Positions 48,481-59,777 of a stretch of 64,000 nt of DNA are shown piece by piece (positions within the stretch are counted from its first letter, which is position 1; each line of letters starts with the position of its first letter). The translations under genes and the position numbers were made by a program. The notes beneath the pieces are model-generated. The model searched no databases. It worked only from the letters and a program-made list of their open reading frames with translations, and had not been told where the DNA came from. The stretch is from Raphanus sativus (taxonomy: Eukaryota; Streptophyta; Magnoliopsida; Brassicales; Brassicaceae), in NCBI RefSeq assembly GCF_000801105.2, contig NC_079514.1, forward strand, positions 4,340,001-4,404,000. The letters are read 5' to 3'.

Positions 48481-49120
48481 GATATGCGTTTGAGAGAGTC
48501 TAGAAACTTTTGATCCGAAATCTGAGAAAAAGAGAATTATAAAGAAATATAGAAGAATAAAGGCTAAATGAATTCATTATTGTTTGATTTCGGATGATTG
48601 ATTGTAGAAGAAGTGGAGTAGTGTGTCGATTGATCGACTACACTTAGAAAAGAGGAACTGGCGTAGAGAAAAATGAAAGTGATTCTAGAATCGATCATCC
48701 ATCTTAGGGTTTCTGAAGAAATGGGCATCTAAGCCACAAACAAACCAATACAATTTTACGGATCAAAAAATATTAGAAGTCCACAATTTCGCAGATGTTC
48801 TGTGACGTGTCAAAAAGAAACCATTTCATTGGACAATTTTTTTGTTCTACGTGGACAGACTCACAAGACTCCATATTCCCTTTTTATTACTTGTTAGATG
48901 ATATGACTGTTATTGGCATTCTGAAATGTTAATATATGTTTATTTATACAAGTGTTACTTTAAAAGTTGTCTATAAATGTTTTTCAAAGATTTTTTGGGT
49001 GGTTTGAAGAAGATAACTAGCGCATTAAGGGGTGAAGTAAAGAAGCTGCACGGCGAAGTGAGCATGAATGAACATAGGAAGTATTGTATTATGTTATGAC
49101 TGAGAATCGTAATTCAAAAA

Positions 49121-49194
49121 GCCCGTCTAGCTCAGTTGGTAGAGCGCAAGGCTCTTAACCTTGTGGTCGTGGGTTCAAGCCCCCACGGTGGGCG
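49121..49194 (+). pseudogene. tRNA-Lys(CTT)-like gene with one extra base in the T arm (copy 2)
   Basis: 74 bases. The acceptor, D arm (CAGTTGGTAG) and anticodon loop CTCTTAA (anticodon CUU) are normal. The T arm reads GTGGG-TTCAAGCC-CCCAC: one extra C makes an 8-base T loop instead of 7. The B box GGTTCAAGCCC remains readable, so transcription is possible, but folding of the elbow should suffer. Copy 1 has a normal T arm and different damage. Confidence 0.8.
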
Positions 49195-50608
49195 TATTAT
49201 TTTCATTTTTTTGTAATCTAGGATTTAATAATGGGCTTACTGTTGCTGGGCTTAGTCCCTTTTCTCACATCGGGCTTTTTAACTAAACACAGTCTCACTT
49301 GACTCTACAAAGTTAGTCTTATTCCGCATGATGAACATCAAACTGAGCATAACTTGACGAGGTATATGGACAATAGCAGAGAAGTTTAAAGAGCATCTGA
49401 AGTGGTAGTATACAAGATGGAAAAAGCCAACACAGTACTGGTACAAACTTTTTGAATATTCTACACAATTGTTTTTACAATATGCTATTTTATGTATTTT
49501 GTCCTCAAAAAAATAGAACTGTTTTTTTTTCAATATCAGCAACAGTTGATTAAATAATCCAATTTTATAAACAGCGTAAGAAACAGTAAAAAGGAATTTT
49601 TATGGTGAAATATACTCCCTCTGTTTCTGAATAATTGTCATTTTAGAGTTGTGCACACGGATTAAGAAATCATTAAATTTTGCATATTTTCTATACAAAA
49701 ACATCATTACCCATACATCTCAACCAATAGAAAAATAAAATGCAGAATAAAATTAATAAATTTTGTATTGAAATGCGAAAACGATACTTATTTTGCAACG
49801 GAAAAAAATCTCTACAACAACACTTAATATGAAACGGAGGGAGTAGTTCTCTTTGTATATTGAGATTTACCCTTGCAAAAAAAAACTTATTGGTATTTAT
49901 CAATCAGAAGCTTCAGAATTACTTATACCTTTTTTTTCTTTTGCCTCTGTACCGTGGGGATAATCGAAGGAGCATCGGATCAACATTAGAAAAAAGTTTT
50001 TTTATTTATTTTAATCTGAGAGTTATTGCATCATATGAGCTAAAATCACGACTAGTTGACTTAGGGTTTGTGCCTCTTGCATAAAGAGTACTAAGGAGAG
50101 TTTGACGTAAGGGAGATTAAAGATCATCGAGGGATCTAGTTTACGACTCTTTCATCCTTTTCTCTTTTCACCAATCTTATTGTTCTTTCCCCTTATACAT
50201 TTGATTTCTTTTTCTTGTATATAATTATTCCTTTGTTCATATCACAGATTTTCTTGGTTAGCTTGTTTAATTAGATCTCGACAGGTTTCTGTTCTTTAAA
50301 GGGAATCTTGTCAAATTTATAGAAAAGGGTTTTTGTGAGGTTTCTTGATTTTCTCAGATTTTCCAGCATTTTTGGAGTTTATTTCACCTTTGACTTGGTT
50401 CTCAGCTGATCTTCTCTTTTAGATCTCCTTCCTATTCTCAAGAAATCATTTCTTGATTTTGAATTCAGATCCAAGTGAGTCCATCTTCTTTCTGAAAGAA
50501 ACTTATTCTTTTTTTTTTTTTGACTGAAAGAAACTTATTCTTCACTTTCTAAAAAAAATATGTTCATTAGATTTAGGGTTTTACGGATTAATTAATCTTG
50601 GCAGGAAG
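49195..50608 (+). promoter_or_regulatory. Upstream region and leader of MADS copy 2
   Basis: Matches 4,389-5,571. It contains the Stowaway at 49,615. A probable leader intron spans 50,475-50,604 (AA|GTGAGT to GGCAG|GAAG). Inside it a short duplicated AAGAAACTTATTCTT flanks a poly-T run that copy 1 lacks. Confidence 0.5.
49615..49843. mobile_element. Stowaway MITE, copy 2 only
   Basis: 229 bp, flanked by TA (49,613-49,614 and 49,844-49,845), with ends CTCCCTCTGTTTC and GAAACGGAGGGAG. Copy 1 reads GAAATATAGTTCTC at 4,829-4,842 without an insert. Near-complement of the element at 11,172, so the same family inserted at a different site in each copy. It lies about 765 bp before the MADS ATG. Confidence 0.9.
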
Positions 50609-52802
50609 ATGGTGAGAGGAAAGATCGAGATCAAAAGGATCGAGAACGTGACAAGCAGACAAGTCACATTCTCCAAGCGTAGGAAAGGTCTCTTGAAGAA
50701 GGCTCACGAGCTTTTAGTTCTATGCGATGCTCAAGTCGCGGCCATTGTCTTTTCACAGAAAGGAAGATTATATGAATTCGCTAGCTCCGAGTAAGTATCT
50801 ATCCTTTATTCAACCGTTAATCCAATAATCATCGTTTATGATGTTTAGCTTTTGCCTACTTCGGTGTATATTGTGTCTTTCTGTAGTCAGTAATGGTATT
50901 TCTCTATGTTCTTTTTCTTTAGTCATAAGTATTTCTTTTTGAAGTACCATGGATTAATCTTGTTTAATGAATTAACACCTAATAAAATTAATTGATTACC
51001 TTACATCAAGTTTTTCTTCAAGCACGAGCAAGTGATTTAGGGTTTTCCCAAAAAGGCGTTCTTGAATTTTGAACCTAGTATACCTTGGAACTTCTGCTGA
51101 AACCACTTGACACATTGTAATTATAAAAGAATCTCAGTGATAACTGGTCATGCCATAGAAAGATATGCATTAAAGTACAATTCTGCCGTTTTAAGAATAG
51201 GAAACGACTATGTATGAGACAATATCGTGTGCTTTGTGCCATAGTCTCAAACTTTAGTCATATAGGTATAGTTTTAAGGACTCTTGAGTGTGTTGATCTT
51301 TTAGAGGTAAATGAATTTCTTACACTAAATCCAAACTAACTGAAAGATCTTAAATTGCGATATGATGCCCCAGCGACCTAGTGTACAACAATGATTATCA
51401 AACCAGAACATTGATCATTAACTATGCCAAACCATGTAGTATATTATTGTAGCCTTTTGGTTAACTCTACTACTACTAATGATCTTCGTCCCCTCTATTA
51501 GCAATTGCCAATAACGACATTTGAGGTAGCTTAGATAAGCAACCGAAAATTTTGTAATAAATGTTCGTTTCGTTTTTAGTTTCGAGTTTACTAATTGATT
51601 TGACCATTTAAAGGAAAAGAAAAATGTTAGAACAAATATGTCTCCAAAACGTGTATATATTTAATTTAATTGGACAGATGACTTGAGACATGACGAACAT
51701 TCACATTGGAACATGTCTCTTAACACATGAATTTTGCATGTGTAAATTTTCTTGTCGATCATGATAATGTTTTCGGGATTAATTATATATGCTAATAAAT
51801 AATAGCGAAGAGGTTCTTGCAAAATCTATATAGCATGCAGAAGATGATGGAGAGATGTGAGATACATAGGAGAGAGTATTTTGGGGCAGAGAGACTAAAA
51901 AAACAGCAAGTTGTGCAGGAGCTCAAGAACGAAATGGCGAAAACGTTAGACCAGATTGAGCTTCTTCAACTACATTGCCGGTAAGTTTCTGATCTTTAAA
52001 TATATAATGTATTACATATGTATTATTCGTTTTTTTTGGTAAAATTACATATGCAATATGTGATTGTATACTCACTCCGATAACATCTTAAGGAAACTGA
52101 TGGGGCAAGATTTGGATTCGTGTTCAGTGGAGGAACTCAAGGAGATAACTATCAAACTTGAGAAAAGCCTTACTATCGTAAGATCAAGAAAGGTATGACT
52201 CTCAGGATTACAATTTTTTATACATCTTGTCAATAATGTGTTAAACAAAAATGTGAGACGTTGAAATTGAAATCATGAGCTTATTCTGGATTCTATGATT
52301 TTAGCAGGCTAAGTTAAATGAAGATACAGTAAAGAAACTAAAAGCAGAGGTATTGTTACTAATTGGTTCAATTGTATCTTAATCAACTGGTTCTTGTTTT
52401 CATTTTTATCCAGACATGTTTCTTTCTAGTTCTTCTTGTGAATAAATTGGCTACTTTACTCAATTAGATTTCAGGAGAGAAAGAGGTCTTGAACGAGACA
52501 AGTAGTCTACGACAAATGGTAAACACAAACATACACAAAATCCAAGGATACGCATTGCTTCATTAATGCACAAGCATAAACTTTAGATTCGGACCTTACT
52601 TTTCCTCTCTTAAATATTGAATTTCCTCTTCCATGGAATTTAGGAACATATGTTATCATTTCAGTTTGAAGAGCCGACCTTGTGGATGCACTCTAGGAGC
52701 CTAGAGAATGAAAAGAGTGGACCATCATGTGGTTATGGAAACATGAACATATTGGATGTAGAAACTGAGTTGTCCATAGGATTGCCTAAAAGTCGTGAGT
52801 GA
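50609..52802 (+). CDS. MIKC MADS-box transcription factor, AGL71/AGL72-like (copy 2)
   Basis: Exons 50609-50790, 51834-51980, 52093-52192, 52308-52349, 52468-52518, 52665-52802, identical in length to copy 1; 219 residues and no disruption. Six substitutions relative to copy 1: S36L, G44A, Y69C, Q83K, L122V, K157E. S36L changes the usual HELSVLCDA helix of the MADS domain to HELLVLCDA, while position 44 keeps the normal Ala. Each copy therefore carries a different unusual residue in the DNA-binding/dimerisation domain. The K box, NAG-NAG acceptor and C-terminal [11 protein letters not shown] motif are retained. Whether both are expressed cannot be read from sequence. Confidence 0.9.
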
Positions 52803-55800
52803 GAGTGAGAAGAGTGCACCTTTTGGAAAGTCTAGTGTAATGATCTATTCGTGTCTTAATCAACTTGTTCTTGTTTTCATATTATCCGGACATGTATATT
52901 TCAAATTCTGGATGTTGAATCGATTCCGTGTGCATAAATTCAAGAATAAGTTAGTGTATAAGTTCTCTACTATATTTCGTTCTTTCTTTTTATCCTTTGT
53001 TTTTCTTACTTGGCGGAAAATTTGAATCTTTTGTTATATTATAAAGTTATATTATTTTGCGTTGATTTTTAATATTAGTAATGATATCAATAGCTGTAGA
53101 AAAACAGATAACAATGCTTTTGTGCGGCAGTCCTGCACTTTCTTTTAGATTTTTTAACTTTACAAATTCAAAGAAGTTAAGGTAGTAACCTTTGTTTCAT
53201 GGGAACAGTAATAGCCCAATAGGTAGTTGCAAACATGGCCACATGTTCCAAACGTTTTTGTATGCGTAAAAGAATCGCAGAGCTTTTGATCAAAAAAAAA
53301 AAAAGAATCGCAGAGCTTCAGTGTCTTTGAATTTACTAGGACTTGTCAATGTTTAGTTGTTTACTATTCTTGCTCAAGAGTCCAGTCTCAACTTCTCTTT
53401 TTTTTGTTCATTGGCTCAACTTTGCTCTTAGCTATGTCTTTTTACTATTGTATTTTTATTTTATACATACTTTTTCATTATAATCACAAAATTTCATGCC
53501 AAATCTCATACTAATCTCCGTAATCTAATGAAGTATGGAACAATGGTCTAGGTAGACTCATACATTAACTCGATATCAATTTAGGTAACCATCACTTGGT
53601 TACATTATAATTTGAAAAAGTCTTTGCATACACTTCATATTAAAATACTACCATATTGAGACGCTAATATAGATAGATTAAGTATGAGATTAGTTGATAT
53701 AAATGAGTCTGCCTTAGCTTTTGTGGTGACTAAAAGATTTTTCTCATGCTCTCGTTTGTCGTTCTAATAATATTTTATGGCATAAACCCATACTTAAACA
53801 GCGAGGACCTCCTTTCAGCCTCATTAATTGAGGATGGAGTAATGTCCTTTTCTAAGAAAAGAAAAACAGATCTATTTGAAAACATATATGACCCCCAGTT
53901 TCTAGTGTGATTAGGTAAGAGACCAATCTTTCTTTTCTCCACCTAATAATGCCAGAGACAAGAAATGAAAAGTATGAACAAGCTATAGTGGATCAATAAG
54001 AGGATTTTAATTGGAACTACTATTTGCGACAAAAATACATGTCTAATCGTGTCCTTTATAGTTCAGGCATTGTTGGCCTGTTGGGTCCTTCAGTATCCTA
54101 CTCATCTCTTTCTCTCCCTCTATCTCCCGTAGCAATTAAGGAGATAACACTTAGCACATTAAACACACAGACACACAAACATTTGGTCGTCCCCACCTTT
54201 GTAGCAGCCCTTCTTTTAGTTGTTAGTACTTCTTTGCCCCGGTTTAGCTCAAATGTATTAGAAACTATATAGTAAAAGATGGCTCTATAGTTTATCAAAG
54301 GGAAATGGGAAATGGACCCTAGCATTTGAACCTTGAGCCGATCAGATCGACCATGCTCTTCTCTCTTCTCTAATTCATCAGTTTCTTCTCTTGCAAACCC
54401 ATGAGCGGGCTCCTTCGCTTAGCCATGACGATCCAAACTCAGATAATTAAACTAGAATTACTTGTAATCAAAGAATAAATTTACTGTGTAGAAGCTAAAA
54501 AGGAAATGAGTCTTTGTTTAATCATCTTAACCTACTTTTGCTTATCTCTCCTTCGCTATATCCGCATTTTTTTTTCTTTTAAGTCATTAAGTTACTTGTC
54601 TCGTGTGATAATAGTAGGAAATATTGTAGGAAATGACAGATTATCGTGTCTTAAAAAAGAGGACAAGCTTTAGTTTAGAGCTTTGACTCGTTAAACTGTA
54701 GGGTCAATTTAGGTGGATGACAAATTGACAATTATACAAAACCAAAATCAAGTTAAACGACATCACAATAAAACAAAATTTTAAACATAAGATATCGAAC
54801 TCTAACCTTCAATTAATAAGTAAGACTCTCGCAAAAATTATATATATGGCAGTGAAAAAGCATTTCTTATAACAGTTAAGTACGTAAAATCCTTTAAGTT
54901 CATCCGGGAAAGCAAAAAAAAAAGCACTTATTCTTTTTGCACTGTTGTTCCAAAAAAAAAAGACACTCAATGGAAGTTTTTTGTTTGGTTCGTTGCAAGG
55001 AATGTAAAGTAGTTGGCCTCCTTATCTTTGACTTTGAGTCCCCATTTTGTTACTTTTCCATCGTTTCTTTTACCCATTGCTTTTTCCATTTAGGCATTTA
55101 TATTGTCACAACTTGTAAAAAAGAAAGTTGGGTTCTAATTATAGAATATATGCATGGCCAATCCCCCACAAAAGATAGAAACAGTGATTTAACATGTAGC
55201 GAATAGCTTTTTGCATTTCGTGACAAAAAAAAAAGAAGCTTTTTGCACTACATTTCTACAGCCAAGCAGACGCAAAATAACAATGTGGAACAAGCACTTC
55301 TCATATACAGCTAAAGAACCTTGGGAAGCTCATTTGTTCTAACAACTTTTTTTTTTTTTTGAACAATTTGTCTCTGCCAACTATAAAAACAAACCCCCAC
55401 CTAAAGGATCCACAGGGTTTTGTACTTTTATAAGTATTATCGTATTTTATATTCATCACTCCAGTTCCCGATATACAGACTACACAATCTTGTATTTGTC
55501 TGAAAAATACTAGGGGGTCTAAATTATAATCAAGTCACTTTGATCTACCATGAGTTATACAACTTATACAGTTATACATATATTCAAGAGATCCGTTTAG
55601 CCTTATAAGTCGTTTCAAATGAATGTACAAAATTGAAGATAAGTTTTATTTTACATACAAATATTATTTATCAAAAACTCTTTTTTTTTAGCAACTCAAA
55701 AACTTACTCTAACTAATAAAAGAAACCGTACAAGACGTTCCATTTGGCATGGTTGGTTCGGTTAGACATGTCCAGTTTAAAACCATGCCTATAATCCAGT

Positions 55801-56422
55801 ATCCACGTTCATCGATTAATAGTCTTTACAAAATTTGTTTTTATGCATAGATATTAGAAGTATGGTTGGAAATAACTCGCATCCAAAGTTGGAATGTTAC
55901 TATTTTATTTTTGTGACAATTCCATTGGCCCAATAGTTTTGTCCAATATATTTGAGATGGAGCTCATTTTTTACCGTGAATATTGATAATATATTTAGAC
56001 CATTTTTGATGTATTTTGTTATTTTATTTTTCAAATAAAAAATTTATAATAGAAAAAAAGTTCACTCCAATATATTCTTACAAAATGACAATTTTTAATT
56101 GTAGAATAAAACAGAGAATTGATATTTTCTCTTTTATCTATAGAAAAAAAGTCTATATTTCGAAAAAACTAAACGTGAGTCGAAACAGATTTGTCTCAAA
56201 ATACTATTATAAAAGTAAATATAAGTGTGTTACTTGTCGAGTTCTCTATTAAACTGTGTTCCAAAGTGTAGCAAAATTCAATTCGCTCAATAAAATAAAT
56301 TATGTTGGAGTAGATAAACAATTTAAGACGATAACACATAAATATATATTTTTTAAAAGTTTTGTTTTCAAAATACCCATTCTAGCCGTAGTCTTTACTT
56401 CCAAAGAAACTTATTATTATAA
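52803..56422. other. Copy 2 intergenic, MADS to GA20ox
   Basis: Colinear with 7,793-11,620, lacking the Stowaway. A short duplication, GAATCGCAGAGCTT, flanks a poly-A run at 53,272-53,318. A poly-T insertion with a partial direct repeat lies near 55,340-55,375. No gene. Confidence 0.65.
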
Positions 56423-57129
56423 CGACAATTCACCCATATGGTGAACTTTTAAATTTATCACCTCTTTAATAACCAACCAAATTACCAACTAAATTAATGA
56501 CTAAAAAATATTAAATATTTTTTTCAAAAACCAAAATAATTAAAAAATAAATAGTATCAATTTTAATAATGCTAATGTCACTATCTAATCTATAAATTCA
56601 AACTCTATACCCTAAATCCAAATTCTAAACCCTAAATTCTAAATTATAAATCCAAATTTTATACCCTAAACCCAAATCTTAAACTCTAAACCCAAACCAT
56701 AAATCATAAACCCAAAAACCTGAACTCTAAATCCAAACCTATACCCTAGACTCTAAACCCAAAACGTAAATACAAAACCCAAAGCCTATACCTTAAATAT
56801 TTAGATTAATATTGATGTTATTCTTTTGATATTTAAGGTTAAGAATTAAAGTTTGGATTTAGAGTTCATGGTTTGGGTTACGGTCTAGGGTTTGGGTTTA
56901 GGGTCTACGGTTTGGGTTTAAGGTTTATGGTTTGGGTTTAGAGTCTAAAATTTGGGTTTAGGGTCTAGGGTAATTGAGTTTAAAGATTAAATAGTGACAT
57001 TAGCATTATTAAATATGATATTATTTATTTTTAAAATTATTTTATCATTAATCTAGTTGGCAATTTAATTGGTTATTAGAGAGGTGGTGAATTTAAAGGT
57101 TCACCAAGGGGTGAACCCAAGTCTTGTAC
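56423..57129. mobile_element. Mutator-like foldback element with telomere-like repeats (element B2)
   Basis: About 707 bp, flanked by TTATTATAA and TTCTTATAA (56,414-56,422 and 57,130-57,138; one mismatch). Copy 1 has the empty site near 11,612-11,622. The terminus resembles element B1 (GGTTCACC...CCAAGTCTTGTAC on the right), with a short deletion in the left end. CCCTAAA words on the left and TTTAGGG words on the right give a foldback structure, closely related to 41,286-42,175. Confidence 0.85.
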
Positions 57130-57181
57130 TTCTTATAAAACAAAAATTAAAGCAGTGAGCCAAAACACTATACGACTTAAA

Positions 57182-57826
57182 GACTTTTTCTTGGGTTCAC
57201 CCCCTAGGGTGAACTTTTAGGTTCACCAACCAATAGGAAGTTGTCATTTTAAATCTAGTATCTTTTAATTAAGGAAACAAAATAATTTGCCAAATTATGT
57301 TATGCTTTTAAAATAAATAAAAAGATTAAATAAATAAAAATAACAATAGTTCTAAAAAATATTATTTTTAAAAAATATTTATTTATAAGATTTAGAGTTT
57401 AGTGTTTAAGATTTATAGTTTAGAATTTATCCAAATGTTTATTGTTTTTCCAAATGTTAGAGTTTACCCAAGGGTTTAGGGTTTATCCAAGGGTTTAGGG
57501 TTTAGGATTAGAATTTAGGGTTTAGTGTTTTGTTGACAACATGTTTAGTGTTTTTCCAAGGGTTTAGGGTTTACCCAAGAATTTAGGGTTTAGGATTAGA
57601 GTTTAGGGTTTAGTATTAGAGTTTAGGGTTTAGTTGACAACATTATTATTTTTAATTCGTTTTTATATAGTATTTTTATTTATTTTTAAATTTTATTTTG
57701 AAAAGATAATATAATTTGACAAGTTATTTGTTTCCTTATTTAAAAGATACTAAATCTAAAATGACAATTTTCTATTGGTTGGTGAATCTTTAGGTTCACC
57801 CTAGGGAGTGAACCCAAGAATAACTC
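57182..57826. mobile_element. Mutator-like element with telomere-like repeats (element A2), next to the GA20ox TATA box
   Basis: 645 bp, flanked by a perfect 9-bp direct repeat CGACTTAAA (57,173-57,181 and 57,827-57,835). Copy 1 has the single site at 11,656-11,664. Ends: GACTTTTTCTTGGGTTCACC and a near complement. The interior has seven TTAGGGTTT motifs in one orientation. Related to 28,380-29,052, reversed. Its right end is about 17 bp from the TATA box of GA20ox copy 2. Confidence 0.93.
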
Positions 57827-57843
57827 CGACTTAAATGCTTGCT

Positions 57844-57850
57844 TATATAA
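57844..57850 (+). promoter_or_regulatory. Probable TATA box of GA20ox copy 2
   Basis: TATATAA, same context as copy 1, about 75 bp before the ATG. The core promoter survives, but everything upstream of it is displaced by two Mutator-like elements. Confidence 0.65.
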
Positions 57851-57919
57851 AGACTCCAACGATCCTTGGTTCCCGTATCGCCTAGCATCACTTACTCATC
57901 AACAAAAAGTTTATCAGAA

Positions 57920-59369
57920 ATGGCGGTGAGCTGCGTAAGAACATCTTCAGAACAAGAACACACACCAAAACTAGGCCTTGGTAATAGTCAGTCACCACTA
58001 ATCTTCAACCCTTCAATGCTTAACCTCCAACCCAATATCCCAGACCAATTTATTTGGCCTGACCATGAGAAACCTTGCACCGAAGCTCCCGAGCTTGAAG
58101 TTCCCCTCATCGATCTCAAAGACTTCCTCTCCAATTCCTCTTCTCCCTCTGCCACTTTAGAAGCTTCCAGGCTCATCTCCGAGGCATGTAGCAAGCACGG
58201 CTTCTTCCTCGTGGTCAATCACGGCATCAGCGAGGAGCTTATATCAGATGCTCATGAATACATGGCCCGCTTCTTCGATATGCCTCTCTCTGAGAAACAG
58301 AGGGTTCAGCGAAAACCCGGTGAGAGTTGTGGCTACGCCAGCAGTTTCACCGGTCGCTTCTCCACCAAGCTTCCATGGAAGGAAACCCTTTCTTTCCGGT
58401 TTTGCGACGACAAGAACAGCCCAAACACTGTTCAAGATTACTTCTGCCATGCGTTGGGACATGAGTTTGAGCCACTAGGGTAAAAGTTAAAACAGAGCAA
58501 TAAACTATAAGATAAAGAAAACAAAAAACATCAAACCTTTAACATGTCCCTTGTCCTTTCCTCCTCTGCTTTTTATCTTTTATTAGAAAGATTAAAAAAA
58601 GCAGAGCAAGAACCGGTTTTTTCTGTACCGAACCGGTTCAATCCCTGTACCGTGACATTAGAAGACTTATGTTATTATTGGTTTGTGTTTGCAGGAAGGT
58701 GTATCAAGAGTACTGTGAGGCAATGAGTTTCTTGTCACTGAAGATCATGGAGCTTCTGGGGCTAAGTTTAGGCGTATCACGAGACTACTTTAGAGTGTTT
58801 TTCGAAGAAAATGATTCGATTATGAGACTGAACTACTACCCTCCATGTCAAAAACCAGATCTTACATTAGGAACAGGACCTCATTGTGATCCAACTTCTC
58901 TCACCATCCTTCACCAAGACCATGTTAATGGTCTTCAAGTCCTTGTCGAAAATCAATGGCGTTCCATTAGTCCCAACCCCAAGGCCTTTGTGGTCAATAT
59001 CGGTGACACTTTCATGGTAACCATCGAAAGAAAAATCCCACTTCTTGGTTAGACATACACTACTATTGGCTAGGTTTCGGTATTATACTAAACCTTGTTT
59101 TGTAGGCTCTATCGAACAATAGATACAAGAGCTGCTTGCACCGGGCGGTGGTAAACAGCCGGAGCGAGAGGAAATCACTTGCGTTCTTCTTGTGTCCGAA
59201 AAAAGACAGAGTAGTGAAGCCACCAAGAGAGCTTTTGAACAGCATCACACGAAGGAGATACCCTGACTTCACTTGGTCTATGTTGCTTGAGTTCACCCAG
59301 AAACACTATAGAGCAGACATGAACACTCTCCAGGCCTTCTCAGATTGGCTCACCGACAAGCCCATCTAA
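57920..59369 (+). CDS. GA20ox1: Gibberellin 20-oxidase, GA20ox1-like (copy 2)
   Basis: Exons 57920-58479, 58695-59016, 59106-59369; 381 residues. The ATG matches copy 1; the frame is open a further 54 bases upstream but has no ATG there. Iron ligands H250, D252 and H306, the 2-oxoglutarate R316-x-S318 and LPWKET are unchanged. Six substitutions relative to copy 1: D19G, S53C, Q67K, N91S, A221V, P343R, none at a catalytic residue. It should encode an active enzyme. What differs is regulation: two telomere-repeat transposons replace its upstream sequence and a Copia element lies 150 bp past its stop. Confidence 0.95.
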
Positions 59370-59519
59370 TAAATAAAATAATTTCTGTCTTTGTCTTGTT
59401 AATTACTATGTTCTTTATATTTCATGTATATGATAAGAGATCAATAACACGCTTAGCATTTCATTTATTTTATTGATTACATACGACTACTAGACACATC
59501 AAGAAGATATAAGAACAAC

Positions 59520-59777
59520 TATCAGAAATATATCGGGCCGAAAAATATGTATCTTACGGACCAAGACTGTGAAACCCATGAAGATCCTCAAGATTAAAAG
59601 GAAATACTTGAAGAGCAAGTTAACCTCAAGATATTCTTAGCATATTTCCATTAAGTGTTTAGGAAAATTAGCATTTTCGGGTATTAACATTATGTTAATA
59701 TTATCGCTATATATATGTGTCTTGTATTCTCATATTAAATACAACACAATAATATTTATATTCTATTCTACTTTACA
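59520..59777 (+). repeat. Left LTR of the Copia element
   Basis: 258 bp. It differs from the right LTR at only a few positions (for example AAACCCATG versus AAATCCATG), so insertion is fairly recent. A TATATATATG box lies near 59,710. Confidence 0.92.

Larger units (their letters stand above)
45177..48898 (-). mobile_element. Helitron (minus orientation), copy 2 only
   Basis: A 3,722 bp insertion exactly between A (45,176) and T (48,899). Copy 1 reads CCATATGATATGAC at about 4,110-4,123 with no insert. On the minus strand it starts TCTAACAAGTAATAAAAAGG and ends with a GCGCGTAGCGC hairpin, then CTGTAAAATCTCTAG. TC and CTAG termini, a short 3' hairpin, A/T insertion and no target duplication are the Helitron signature. 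A helicase remnant and gene-like fragments lie inside, all on the minus strand. No intact Rep/helicase remains, so it is non-autonomous. Confidence 0.93.

Noticed and set aside
57866..57919. Upstream extension of GA20ox copy 2
   Set aside because: It would need a TTG start. Copy 1 is frameshifted there, and the ATG at 57,920 matches the family N terminus.
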